A stretch of 34,747 bases of DNA, taken from positions 1 to 34,747 of the forward strand of contig JARKOL010000371.1 of assembly GCA_029975745.1 (NCBI GenBank). Reading direction: 5' to 3'. The DNA is from Myxococcota bacterium (lineage in GTDB: Bacteria > Myxococcota_A > UBA9042 > DTJE01). Both the position numbers and the translations under genes were made by a program. Shown one piece after another: positions 7,966 through 16,659 of the stretch (its first letter is position 1; the number at the start of each line of letters is the position of its first letter). The notes under the pieces were generated by a model, which worked only from the letters and a program-made list of their open reading frames with translations, did no database searches and was not told where the DNA came from.

Positions 7966-8194
7966 CGAAACCCACTCCTTCAGAAACCCCGAACCCGGGG
8001 ACGACGCCTCCCCGGAGGCTGCCCGCCAGTGCGGGCCTCGAGGCCGCGGCCCTACCCCTCCCCACCGACCTGCTCGTCGCGCTCCCATCGGAACGAACCC
8101 GCGCCCAAACAATTGCAGCGATCAGGCGGTCGTTCGAATGGAAAAGCGGTGGGAGCAAGACAGGGCTCAAGGCAGGGCAACCACCTCCGAGAAC
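7966..8194 (-). promoter_or_regulatory. Long structured 5' leader of the RNA-binding protein gene
   Basis: Between the mapped promoter and the ATG are about 229 nt without a credible gene. Next to the ribosome-binding site is a chain of perfect inverted repeats: CCCCG-AACC-CGGGG (7987-8000), GCCTC-CCCG-GAGGC (8006-8019), GCCCGC-CAGT-GCGGGC (8021-8036), and the palindrome GGCCTCGAGGCC (8034-8045). The last two overlap and would be mutually exclusive. They could hold an autoregulatory or temperature-dependent structure. The bases 8230-8308 beyond the promoter show only an AT-rich upstream element. Confidence 0.45.
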
Positions 8195-8200
8195 CATCGG

Positions 8201-8229
8201 ATCGTAAAACTGTCGAAAAAATCCGTCAA
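8201..8229 (-). promoter_or_regulatory. Sigma70-like promoter of the RNA-binding protein gene
   Basis: Minus strand TTGACG (8224-8229), a 17-bp spacer, and TACGAT (8201-8206). It is preceded by the AT-rich stretch TTGAAAATTGTTTGC, which could act as an UP element. Predicted start of transcription near 8194. Confidence 0.6.
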
Positions 8230-8308
8230 GCAAACAATTTTCAACCCGAATCCCGACCATCCCACCCTTCAACGGCCCCTCGAGTGATGCCCCTGGATTG
8301 CCGAGCGG

Positions 8309-11300
8309 TCACTGGAACGAAGCGAGGGCGACCGAGAAGGACTCCTGGCGATAGTAGCCCGTGTCCGTGGAGGTGAAGGCGTTGATGTCGAATCCGGGCG
8401 ACCGAGAGCAGGTCAGGTTCATTCGCATGGCACCGCCGGGCACCGGGTCGTACCCGAACACCCGGGGAAAGTCCGGAAGTTCGACATCGCGGACCGACCC
8501 GCCTGCGGTGATCACCCAGAAGGTGTACCCGGTGGGACCCGACAGCAGCAGTTGCTGGTAGGAGGGTTCCTGTTCGCCCGACAGCGACCACGCCACCCTG
8601 CGGCGCGACCAGGACTGGTTTTCCACGGGCTCCAGAACCAGGGGAAACCCAAGGAACGCGGGCAACGCCGCGAAGTGACGACCGGCCAGCAGCACCTCGC
8701 CCCCGAACGCGCCCCCCGCCAGCAGGTCCAGGGACACGTCGCGCCGGGACCGGTCCGTGAACGAGACGCAGTCGAACCCGACCACCAGGCCGTCCTTGCC
8801 GAAGACCAGCACGTCGCAGTCCCCCCGACGGACAATCCCGGAAACCTCCCCGCCCCCCGGGATCTGCCAGACCGTCAGTTCGTCGCCGGTCATTCGGATC
8901 AGGGCTCCCTCACGACCAACGGCCCAGATGTCCTCGACCCCCGGGCCATCCAGCGCCACCAGATCCTGAGGCGTCGGACGCGTCACGTCGAATGCCTGGC
9001 CGGCACGCCCCACCACCAGGGCCCCCCCGACACCGACCGCGACCACGCTCCCATCAGCGTACCGGCGGACCGCCCGGACCTGGGTTGCCGACGGCAGCGT
9101 CTCGATCGCGAATCCGCCGGAATCGTACCGCAGCAGGTAGGGCCCGCCCGCGATCGAAAGCTCCGGTTCGCCATCCGGACCCACGACGCCCGAGATCCCG
9201 GTCAGATCGACGGCAACACCCGTGGCGACCTCGTGGACCACGCGGTCCTGGATGCGCCACACGCGCCCCCGGTCGCCGACGGCCCAGAAATCATCCGCCG
9301 ACACCCCCCAGAGCCCCCGGATCGGCAGCCCGGTTCGCATCGGCCCCACATGGAAGTCCATGCCGTCGAACCAGTAGGTGGCGCCGCCGTCGTCCGCGAC
9401 CAGCGCGCCGTCCGGCAAGGACGCCATCGCGGTCACCGCCCGGGGAATCTGGGTCGCCATGGGCATCGGTTCGGAGTCCCCGACGACCAGCACGGGCCAG
9501 GACGACGGCGGCTGCACTCCCGCGGACAGCGTGACCGCGTAGGGCATGCCGTTGGAGGACCGCGCCGACACGGACTGGTAGACCGAGTAGCCGTTCCCCG
9601 CGATGGGGTCCTGGAAGGCCCGGGGTTGCCACGCCACCTTCAATCGATCCGCGCCCACGCGCTCGTACCGTCGGAGCAGGTCCAGATACCCGTCGTCGCC
9701 CAGATGCCAGCCCCCCAGGAGGGCGGGGCCGTTGATTCCCAGCGCGTGGTCGGGCAGGCCCCGAACCGCCAGCCACAGGTCGGCGTCCGTCTCGACGTCG
9801 AGCGCGACATCGACTCCATCGACCGGCGTGTCGCGGCAGATGACCCGGGGCACCATGCCCATGCGAACCATGAATGCCTGCCCCCCGGATGGCGGCATCA
9901 CCATCATGGCGCACACGACGCCGAACTGGCCGCGACGCGTGGCAAGACGGAACCGACCACTCCCATCCACGTAGGCCCCGGGCCCCGGGTCCGGATTGCC
10001 GCCGAACATCGTCTGGGACGAGGTCCAGCACTGGCCGAACGGCGTGCCGTCCGCCCAGGGCGGCTTGATCAGGTACTTCCCGTAGTCCAGGATTCGCCCC
10101 GAAACGGTACAAGACGTTCCGGTCGTGCCCCCTGGGGGATTCGTCGGCGACTCGGGCGAAACCACGGTGCCGACGTAGACCGTCGCGTTGCGCGCGTCGA
10201 ACCCGGCCAGCGAGACCGCGGTGTGAGCCAGGGCGGTCGCATGCACGGCGACCGGCCCGCGGAGATCGTCCGCCGCGAAGGTGATCTGCCCCCGGGAATC
10301 CGTCACCCCCTGGTGCGGCGTGTGCGGATCGGCCCCCAGGCTGACGTAGGCGCCGGGAAGGCCACGCCCCGTCTGGCTGCTGAGGACCGTGACGTTGACG
10401 TCGCCGCGAATCGCGGGCCCCCAGGTCCCGCCCCCGCGCAGCATGGGGTCGTAGTAGCGGAAGGCGCGATCCCGGAAGGCCCCTCCGTTCCCCAGGGCCA
10501 TCACCATGACGGGGCCGGTCTGTTCGGCGCGCGGAGCGACCGCCACCACCGAGACCGACGACTCCACCGTGATTTCCGGGGACTGGACCCCACCGAAGAA
10601 CACCCGTTCCACCCCATCGAGCCCCTGGCCGAACAGGCGCACTCGCGTGCCGCCCCCGTGGGCCCCCGAATCGGGCTCGACGGCCAGGACCGCCATGCCC
10701 GGAGCCTTGAACTCGTACCCGTTGCGCAGAAGCGCCTCGCCCACCGAGACCCGAACGACGACATCCACCGGGCCCGGGCTGCCCTCGGGGGTGCGAACGC
10801 GCAGTTCCGCCTCGGAGACGAAGGTCACGCCGACCGCCGGGATCCCGCCGAACCGGACCGACGCCCCCGGAGCGAACCCCGAGCCAAGCACCCGAACCTC
10901 GCTGCCCCCGCGGGACGGGCCCGAGGCGGGAGACACGGACAGGACCGACAGTCCCGGGATCGACGGGCGGATCCCCTCGTCGTCGAAGACGAAGGCCTCC
11001 CGCAGGACGACCTGCTCCTCGCCGGTCAGGGCGTAGAGCGCAACGGGGCCCGGGGCGTGCGGAGGGGTCAGCGCCAGCACGGTCTGGTCATCGACGACCT
11101 GGGCGGAAACCACCTGCCTTCCCCCAAGCAGGAATTGGGGCGCGTCCAGAAAGCCTGCGCCCCGGATCAGGATGGGCGTTCCGCCCCCCGCGGACCCGTG
11201 GGCCGGTTCGACGGCTCGCAGCGACAAGGCCCGCTGGTAGGTGAAGGCGGCGACCAGGGTGGCGGCAGTCCCATCCCCGCGGCGAACGACCACGTCCACG

Positions 11301-11791
11301 ACGCCCGGCGGACCGGCCGGCACCGTGCAGTTCGCCACGTTCGGCCCCAGCACGAACACGTAGGGCGACGGCCGCCCCCCGAAGCGGACCTCGAGCGAGT
11401 CGTCGAAACCCGTGCCCATCAGGGTGACCGTCCCGGGCCGATCGCTGTCGCCGCGGTCGGGTTCGACCGAAACCAGCGTCAGGAGAGCCGCGGGGGCCTC
11501 GGCATCCAGAGCATCCGGCGTCGCCGGCACGATCCCGTCCGAGCCGCCGGCAACGTCGGTCAGACCGGGCAAGGCGTCCCGGGCGGCATCCTGGGCGACG
11601 TCGCGATCGTCGGGCCCCAGGGCCTCCGATTCGACATCCGCCCCGCCAGTGATCGCATCCAAATCGGGGGTGTGCGCATCGCCGCACCCGGACAGAACCA
11701 GGCCGGCGGCCAGCAACCCGATCGGGACCCGTGCCCCCGGTACGCCACCGGGCACACCCCATCGAGAACGCCTGTCGAGGACTCCGGCCAT
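8309..11791 (-). CDS. Large IPT/TIG-repeat lipoprotein with a propeller-like C-terminal region
   Basis: 1160 residues. The signal ends in the lipobox VLSGC (Cys36), followed by an Asp-rich linker (about 40-100). Four IPT/TIG immunoglobulin-like domains follow (about 104-190, 190-280, 285-370, 370-450), each with the V-x-P-x-x-G-x-x-x-G-G-x-x-V pattern and an F-x-F-G-G or similar strand. Next is a carboxypeptidase-regulatory-like segment (about 460-545, VNVTVLSSQTGRGLPGAYV). A region with WGVSADDFWAVGDRG and EDIWAVGREGALIRM repeats follows, as in beta-propeller-like secreted proteins. Probably a surface adhesion or binding protein. The ATG at 11791 is chosen because the signal begins there; its Shine-Dalgarno is weak (GGTGGAG is about 23 nt away), so the start is uncertain. 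Confidence 0.82.
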   Translation of the reverse strand: MAGVLDRRSRWGVPGGVPGARVPIGLLAAGLVLSGCGDAHTPDLDAITGGADVESEALGPDDRDVAQDAARDALPGLTDVAGGSDGIVPATPDALDAEAPAALLTLVSVEPDRGDSDRPGTVTLMGTGFDDSLEVRFGGRPSPYVFVLGPNVANCTVPAGPPGVVDVVVRRGDGTAATLVAAFTYQRALSLRAVEPAHGSAGGGTPILIRGAGFLDAPQFLLGGRQVVSAQVVDDQTVLALTPPHAPGPVALYALTGEEQVVLREAFVFDDEGIRPSIPGLSVLSVSPASGPSRGGSEVRVLGSGFAPGASVRFGGIPAVGVTFVSEAELRVRTPEGSPGPVDVVVRVSVGEALLRNGYEFKAPGMAVLAVEPDSGAHGGGTRVRLFGQGLDGVERVFFGGVQSPEITVESSVSVVAVAPRAEQTGPVMVMALGNGGAFRDRAFRYYDPMLRGGGTWGPAIRGDVNVTVLSSQTGRGLPGAYVSLGADPHTPHQGVTDSRGQITFAADDLRGPVAVHATALAHTAVSLAGFDARNATVYVGTVVSPESPTNPPGGTTGTSCTVSGRILDYGKYLIKPPWADGTPFGQCWTSSQTMFGGNPDPGPGAYVDGSGRFRLATRRGQFGVVCAMMVMPPSGGQAFMVRMGMVPRVICRDTPVDGVDVALDVETDADLWLAVRGLPDHALGINGPALLGGWHLGDDGYLDLLRRYERVGADRLKVAWQPRAFQDPIAGNGYSVYQSVSARSSNGMPYAVTLSAGVQPPSSWPVLVVGDSEPMPMATQIPRAVTAMASLPDGALVADDGGATYWFDGMDFHVGPMRTGLPIRGLWGVSADDFWAVGDRGRVWRIQDRVVHEVATGVAVDLTGISGVVGPDGEPELSIAGGPYLLRYDSGGFAIETLPSATQVRAVRRYADGSVVAVGVGGALVVGRAGQAFDVTRPTPQDLVALDGPGVEDIWAVGREGALIRMTGDELTVWQIPGGGEVSGIVRRGDCDVLVFGKDGLVVGFDCVSFTDRSRRDVSLDLLAGGAFGGEVLLAGRHFAALPAFLGFPLVLEPVENQSWSRRRVAWSLSGEQEPSYQQLLLSGPTGYTFWVITAGGSVRDVELPDFPRVFGYDPVPGGAMRMNLTCSRSPGFDINAFTSTDTGYYRQESFSVALASFQ

Positions 11792-11968
11792 GGCATTGCT
11801 ACCCGAAAATTCCGCTCCACCGAAGATGATAACTGAAAAGGCGCGCCCGAGGGTCCCGCCTCCCGGAAGGCCGCCTTGCACCGCCGTTGCACCGTTCCGA
11901 ACCCCCTCCCAGGGAGCGTTCCGCCTGGGAATTCCAGGGGCTTCTGTGCGCCGACCCCAAAAATTCCC

Positions 11969-11997
11969 TTGCCATCGCGATCCAAAACGACTATGAT
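11969..11997 (+). promoter_or_regulatory. Sigma70-like promoter of the Cys-rich lipoprotein gene
   Basis: TTGCCA (11969-11974), a 17-bp spacer, and TATGAT (11992-11997), 59 bp upstream of the ATG at 12057. The leader would be about 50 nt. No comparably clear promoter is seen for the divergent IPT lipoprotein within 11792-12056. Confidence 0.6.
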
Positions 11998-12056
11998 GTG
12001 CGCGGTTCAAAGGCAGTCGTCCTCGAACCACGGCTAATTCTTTTGGAGGGTTGGAG

Positions 12057-13232
12057 ATGAAGGTGTTTGCAAAGATCCTGGCTGTCGGGCTGATGTCGGT
12101 CGCACTGACCGCGTTTGTCGCCTGCGACAGCGACGATGGCGGAACCAAGGACAACGGGACCACGCAGGACGTGATCCAGGATCAGGGCACGGAAGATCCC
12201 GGCACGACGACGGACGAGGGCCCGCGGCCTGACAACGCCGTTGAGGATCCGGGCACCGTCGAGGATCCGGGCACGGTCGAGGATCCGGGCACGGTCGAGG
12301 ACGTCCCCTGCGTTCCGCAGTGCGGCATCCGCGTGTGCGGCGTCGATCCCGTCTGCGGCGAGCCTTGCGGCGACTGCGACAAGGGCGAAGTCTGCGACGA
12401 GATCCAGGGCCAGTGCTTCGAGGCCTGCGACTGGGCCGAAGACAAGCCCTCCGAGTGGGGCCCCGCGGGCGTCGTGAGCTACCTGCAGACCCCGGCCAAC
12501 AAGACCGCGGCCGGCGAGGTGTGCTTCGACTACACCGGCGAAGGCACCGGCGACTCCGGCCTGGCGGGCCTGGCCGGCCAGGTCAACCCGGCGCTGGCTG
12601 ACGCCATCTCCGGCGGCGACATCGGCATCATCTTCGAGTTCGGCGACGTCGTGGACTTCACGAACTCCGGCACGTTCACGCTGAACGGCCTGCTGGGCGA
12701 GTCCACCGCGGACCCGGCCGTGGTCGGCGGCGAGTACGACGTCTCCGAGGACGGCTACGTCAAGGAGACCTGCCAGCCCCTGATCTACTTCCTGAACGCC
12801 AAGATTGAAGGCGGCGAGCTGTCCACCCCGAAGAGCCGGTTCTCCCTGTCGATTCCGATCGACGCGAACCTGGTCATCGAGGCCAACCTGATCGACGCCC
12901 AGCTGAAGGGCACGGTCACGGAAGGCGGCGCCGACGGCGTGGTCCTGACGGACGGCGTCCTGTCCGGCGTCCTGACCCGCGAGGAGCTGGAAGGCACCAT
13001 CGACGCCCTGCAGGCGAGCTGCGACGACGCCCCCGAGGGCGAAGAGCCCAGCTACTGCGGCTACCTCGACATGGCGAAGCAGCTGCTGCCGACCCTGTTC
13101 GACCTGCACCGGACCGCGGAAGGCGAGTACTTCGTGAAGACCGCCGCCACCGGCCCGTACCCGGCGAACGCGATCTCCGTGTGCATGACCTACGAACTGG
13201 CCAAGGCCACGGTTCGCGGGTTCGCTCAGTAG
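12057..13232 (+). CDS. Cys-rich lipoprotein of unknown function
   Basis: 391 residues. ATG at 12057 follows TTGGAGGG; an in-frame TTG six bases earlier is less likely. The lipobox is AFVAC (Cys23), followed by an acidic linker with three EDPGTV repeats at 63-80. Residues 85-124 form a compact module with nine Cys (CVPQCGIRVCG onward) of the kind seen in deltaproteobacterial secreted proteins. The rest (about 130-391) is a beta-rich domain resembling the lipoprotein at 2288-3055 (VNPALADAI; GVLSGVLTREELE). With its good promoter and ribosome site and the strong hairpin downstream, it looks like a well-expressed single-gene unit. It is probably exposed on the envelope; function is unknown. Confidence 0.82.
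   Translation: MKVFAKILAVGLMSVALTAFVACDSDDGGTKDNGTTQDVIQDQGTEDPGTTTDEGPRPDNAVEDPGTVEDPGTVEDPGTVEDVPCVPQCGIRVCGVDPVCGEPCGDCDKGEVCDEIQGQCFEACDWAEDKPSEWGPAGVVSYLQTPANKTAAGEVCFDYTGEGTGDSGLAGLAGQVNPALADAISGGDIGIIFEFGDVVDFTNSGTFTLNGLLGESTADPAVVGGEYDVSEDGYVKETCQPLIYFLNAKIEGGELSTPKSRFSLSIPIDANLVIEANLIDAQLKGTVTEGGADGVVLTDGVLSGVLTREELEGTIDALQASCDDAPEGEEPSYCGYLDMAKQLLPTLFDLHRTAEGEYFVKTAATGPYPANAISVCMTYELAKATVRGFAQ
12243..12296 (+). repeat. Three 18-bp tandem repeats in the lipoprotein linker
   Basis: GAGGATCCGGGCACSGTC repeated exactly three times (12243, 12261, 12279), differing at one base in the first copy. It encodes EDPGTV x3. The near-identity indicates recent expansion, and copy number may vary. 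Confidence 0.85.
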
Positions 13233-13247
13233 CCAACCGAACGTACT

Positions 13248-13275
13248 CCCCGGGGCGTCTTCGGGCGCCCCGGGG
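13248..13275 (+). terminator. Hairpin terminator after the Cys-rich lipoprotein
   Basis: CCCCGGGGCG and CGCCCCGGGG form a perfect 10-bp stem. The inner TC-TTCG-GG adds a G.U and a C-G pair closing a UUCG tetraloop. It begins 16 bp after the stop codon and is followed by a pyrimidine-rich but not pure-T stretch (ACTCCTCGTCTTCCCC), so intrinsic termination may be partial. Confidence 0.65.
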
Positions 13276-13411
13276 ACTCCTCGTCTTCCCCTTCAATCAT
13301 GTCGAGGACGACTGCCTGGACCCCCTGGTGGCGGTTCCGGATCGCCTGCGCCCGCATCGCGCCGTCTTGGGCTAGAATCGGGGACGCCGGACGGACCGGC
13401 CGGAGCAAGCC

Positions 13412-15952
13412 ATGGGGCCGCGACTCGACATCGAGAATCCACGCTGGCGGTCGGCCTGGTGCGTCGCCGCCCGGCTGACCTTCTGGCTTCTTTGCGTCGG
13501 CGCGGGTGCCGGCATCCTGGGTGCTGCGGCCGCGTACCTGCTGCTGGCCCGGGACCTGCCGGTCATCCCCCCCTTCGAGGCCATCCGCTTCGATACGGTC
13601 AGCCGGGTTCGCGCGACGCATGGACAGGTGCTGGCCGAGATGTTCGCCGAGCGGCGCTACCTGGTGCCGGCCGACGAGATGCCGCCGCTGATCGTGCAGG
13701 CATTCCTGGCGTCCGAGGATGAACGGTTCTTCGAGCACTCGGGGACCGACCTCCGGGGAATCGCTCGCGCGGCGGTCACCAACCTTCGGGCCGGTCGGGT
13801 CAAGGAAGGGGCCAGTACGATCACCCAGCAGTTGGCCCGGTCCCTGCTGCTGTCCCAGGAGCGACGAGTCGTCCGCAAGGTGCGCGAGGCCATCCTGGCC
13901 CGACGCATCGAGGACATCTATTCCAAGGACCAGATCCTGACCCTGTACCTGAACCTGATCTTCCTGGGCAATGGCGCCCACGGGGTCCAGGCCGCGTCGC
14001 GCGTCTACTTCGGCAAGGAGCTGGCCGACCTGACGCCCGCCGAGGCCGCCGCCATCGCGGTGCTGCCCCAGTCCCCCGGTTCGGTCACGCCGGTATCGAA
14101 ACCGGACGTGGTGCGCACCCGGCGGGACCACGTGCTGCGACGAATGCATCTGCGCGGATTGCTGGATGACGAGGCGCTCGAAGCCGCGCTGGGCACCGAG
14201 ATCCTGGCGATTCCCGGCCACGATAATCTGGCGGAACGCGCACCGATTCCGGCCACCGAGGTCATGAAGGAGGTCGGTCCGCTGGCCCGACGAGCGTCGA
14301 ACACCCCGATTCTTTCCGGCGAGGGCGGCATCACGGCGGTGGCGACGATCGACCTGGGACTGCAACTGGCCGCCCAGCAGGCGGCTCGCGAGGCTGCGGT
14401 TCGCCTGGCTCGGCGCCAGGGCTATCCGGGCCCGATCGCGCATCTGATTGCCTCGCGATGGGACGAGTTCGCACGACGCAACGCGACGCACCTTGGCGTG
14501 GCGTCCGCGTCGGAACTGCCGCCCCTGGATCCCGTCCTGGCCCTGGCGACCCGCGTCGAGCCCGCGGGCGTCCACCTGATGATCACGCCGCAGATCACGG
14601 GATTCCTGCCGCTGGACCGGATGCGGTGGGCCACGCCCTACTCGGCCTTTCCGCCGGACGCGCCCGACAAGGACCGGGTCCGCGTGTCCCTGGATGGCCG
14701 CCTGAAGTCCGCCGCCGATGCGGTCGCGGTCGGCGACGTGATTCTGGTGCGACCGGCCGGGGCCGAGCCCCCGCCTCGCCGCAGCCGACGGAGCCGCGAG
14801 GCGCCGCCCCCGGAGCCGACCGGATTGCGGCCTGACACGCCACGATTCGAACTGGATGTCTTTCCGGGTCCCCAGGCCGCCCTCGCGTCGGTCGATCCCC
14901 GGTCCGGCCGCATCGTCGCCCTGGTCGGCGGCACCGATTTCGACGTATCGCAGGTCAACCGGAACCAGTCGGTGCGACAGACCGGCAGCGCGATCAAGCC
15001 CCTGTACTACGCGCGGGCCTACGACGCCGGGATCCCGCCGTCCACCGTCCTCGCGGGCACGCCCTACCGGGAGGGGCAGTGGGCGCCCGTCGGCGACGAG
15101 GACTCGACGGACATGACGTTGTACGAGGCCCTCACGAAGTCCGAGAACCGCGTGTCGCTGCGCGTGTACAGGGCCGTTCTGGACGCGGTGGGACTGGACG
15201 GACTGAACGACTGGCTTCGCCGCCTGGGCTGGTCGCGTGCCCTCCAGGGCTACACGCCCGAGGCCCTGGGCGCCGACGCGACGCCCATGGAGATGTTGAC
15301 GGCGTTCGCCACCTTCGCGAATCGAGGCATCACGGTGACCCCGCATCTGGTCCGCGAGGTCCGGGACTCGACCGGACGCCTGCTGGTCGATCGGCGCTCG
15401 TCGCGAGATCCCGCCGTCCCCCTGCTGGACGCCGTGGCTCGCGAGATCGCCAGCCCCAGCGAGGACGCCCGACGGGTCCTGACGCCCCAGAGCGCGTACC
15501 TGATCGCCCACAACCTGCGCAACGTCGCCGAGGAAGGCACCGGACGCACCACCCGAAAGCTGGGGCGCCCCGTCTGCGGCAAGACCGGCACCCTGCCCTT
15601 CGACGTCTGGTTCATCGGCTGGACGCACGAACTGGCGACCGTTTCGTGGCTGGGCCAGGACCGACGCGAACGCTGGCTGGGCCGCACCAAGTCCTCGGGT
15701 CGCGTCTTCGGCGCCGACACCGCCCTGCCCGCGTGGATGGACTTCATGACCGTCGCCACGGCCGAGCTGCCGGTCATCGACGACCTGGAGGTGCCGCCGG
15801 AGGGCATCACGATGGTCGATATCGACCCCTCGACCGGCCTGCTGGCGACGTCGGGAGGCATGACCATGCCGCACCTGTCGGGAACGGAGCCGACCGACGC
15901 GGCCCCCGAGGCCGGCACCGTGGCCGCGGACGCCGAGGCGGCCGCGTTCTAG
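13412..15952 (+). CDS. mrcA: Penicillin-binding protein 1A (class A, bifunctional)
   Basis: 846 residues. Polymerises lipid II into glycan strands and cross-links the peptides in the periplasm. One N-terminal membrane anchor (about 22-47). GT51 transglycosylase at about 65-245: EDERFFEHSGTD with catalytic Glu102, then EGASTITQQLAR and FLGNGAHGVQAAS. An OB-like insert follows (about 380-460). Transpeptidase: TGSAIKP with nucleophile Ser526 and Lys529, SEN at 577-579, KTG at 724-726. All catalytic motifs are intact. A basic/proline-rich patch lies near 450-470 (PPPRRSRRSREAPPP), and the tail is Ala/Glu-rich. ATG follows GGAGCAAGCC. A TAGAAT at 13373-13378 may be its -10, without a good -35. The symbol follows the PBP1A/mrcA type; another class A paralogue is possible. 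Confidence 0.93.
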   Translation: MGPRLDIENPRWRSAWCVAARLTFWLLCVGAGAGILGAAAAYLLLARDLPVIPPFEAIRFDTVSRVRATHGQVLAEMFAERRYLVPADEMPPLIVQAFLASEDERFFEHSGTDLRGIARAAVTNLRAGRVKEGASTITQQLARSLLLSQERRVVRKVREAILARRIEDIYSKDQILTLYLNLIFLGNGAHGVQAASRVYFGKELADLTPAEAAAIAVLPQSPGSVTPVSKPDVVRTRRDHVLRRMHLRGLLDDEALEAALGTEILAIPGHDNLAERAPIPATEVMKEVGPLARRASNTPILSGEGGITAVATIDLGLQLAAQQAAREAAVRLARRQGYPGPIAHLIASRWDEFARRNATHLGVASASELPPLDPVLALATRVEPAGVHLMITPQITGFLPLDRMRWATPYSAFPPDAPDKDRVRVSLDGRLKSAADAVAVGDVILVRPAGAEPPPRRSRRSREAPPPEPTGLRPDTPRFELDVFPGPQAALASVDPRSGRIVALVGGTDFDVSQVNRNQSVRQTGSAIKPLYYARAYDAGIPPSTVLAGTPYREGQWAPVGDEDSTDMTLYEALTKSENRVSLRVYRAVLDAVGLDGLNDWLRRLGWSRALQGYTPEALGADATPMEMLTAFATFANRGITVTPHLVREVRDSTGRLLVDRRSSRDPAVPLLDAVAREIASPSEDARRVLTPQSAYLIAHNLRNVAEEGTGRTTRKLGRPVCGKTGTLPFDVWFIGWTHELATVSWLGQDRRERWLGRTKSSGRVFGADTALPAWMDFMTVATAELPVIDDLEVPPEGITMVDIDPSTGLLATSGGMTMPHLSGTEPTDAAPEAGTVAADAEAAAF

Positions 15953-16028
15953 GCTCTGTCCAGGATGGACAAGGCCTGGGCGCCGGACGGCCCTGACGGC
16001 GGGGCACCTGCCACGGAAACGAAGTCGA

Positions 16029-16487
16029 TCAGGAAGAGAGTTCCGCCTCGGCAATCTGGCGAACCAGTGTCGCGTCCACCTGGTCCTTGTGGGTCTTCAT
16101 GACGGCGCCCATCAGGCGTCCGACCTGCGAAGGGCCGGCCAGCCCCAGGTCCGCCTTGGCCTGCCGCACAAGCGCGCGAGTCGCTTCATCGTCCAGCGTC
16201 TGGGGCAGGTAGCGGGACAGGAACGAGATCTCGAAGCGATACTTATCGACGATCGGACCGTCGGAAACGCCACCGGATTCGAATTCCGTCAGCGCCTTCT
16301 TCAGGCTCTTGATGTAGGCGCCGATGATCTCGACCGCCACGGCGTCGGTGATCTGACCAACGAAGCCCGGGGAAGTGCGACGTTCCGCCAGCCGGGTCTT
16401 GATCATGCCCAGCGCGTCGGCCTGTTCCCGATTGCGCGCCTTCCGCGCCAGCGTCAGTTCCTCGTTGATGCGTTCCTCGATTCCCAT
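16029..16487 (-). CDS. yqeY: GatB/YqeY domain protein
   Basis: 152 residues, the usual length of stand-alone YqeY proteins. The helical domain resembles the tail domain of the amidotransferase subunit GatB, which contacts tRNA. Family features visible are RNREQADALGMIKTRLAE near the N-terminus, a central FLSRYLPQTLDDEATRALV, and the C-terminal GRLMGAVMKTHKDQVDATLV. A role in tRNA-linked metabolism is presumed for the family but not established. The start ATG at 16487 follows GAGGAG. An extended -10 lies at 16519-16527. It is divergent from the DUF507 gene and convergent with the penicillin-binding protein, with a 76-bp gap showing only a short GTCC/GGAC repeat. Confidence 0.92.
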   Translation of the reverse strand: MGIEERINEELTLARKARNREQADALGMIKTRLAERRTSPGFVGQITDAVAVEIIGAYIKSLKKALTEFESGGVSDGPIVDKYRFEISFLSRYLPQTLDDEATRALVRQAKADLGLAGPSQVGRLMGAVMKTHKDQVDATLVRQIAEAELSS

Positions 16488-16518
16488 CGTCGTCTCCTCG
16501 CCCTGTCGGCCGGGGGGG

Positions 16519-16527
16519 ATTGTACCA
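16519..16527 (-). promoter_or_regulatory. Extended -10 promoter of yqeY
   Basis: Minus strand TGGTACAAT: -10 TACAAT (16519-16524) with a TGn extension. No clear -35. It lies 32 bp upstream of the ATG at 16487. Confidence 0.5.
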
Positions 16528-16583
16528 CGATCCTTTCGACACGAACTCCGGACACACCCTCGCGATTTGTCCCCAAATACTCA

Positions 16584-16613
16584 TTGCGGGACGCCACGTT
16601 CGCGTGCTATCAT
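16584..16613 (+). promoter_or_regulatory. Sigma70-like promoter of the DUF507 gene
   Basis: TTGCGG (16584-16589), an 18-bp spacer, and TATCAT (16608-16613), 46 bp upstream of the ATG at 16660. Confidence 0.55.
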
Positions 16614-16659
16614 CGATCGCCTTTACGGCGCGGATAGCAACACTCCCTGGGAGGGTGCG

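Noticed and set aside
7378-8376. A plus-strand frame with long Ala/Thr/Val repeats opposite the RNA-binding protein
   Set aside because: It is the reverse complement of the RGGD and Gly-rich coding repeats; the RRM on the minus strand is unmistakable.
8552-11836. A plus-strand frame of about 1090 codons opposite the IPT lipoprotein
   Set aside because: Arg/Pro/His/Gln-rich shadow. The minus strand encodes ordered IPT domains and a lipoprotein signal.
13226-16054. A minus-strand frame of about 940 codons opposite the penicillin-binding protein
   Set aside because: Arg/Gly/Gln/His-rich shadow; the plus strand has all catalytic motifs of a class A penicillin-binding protein.
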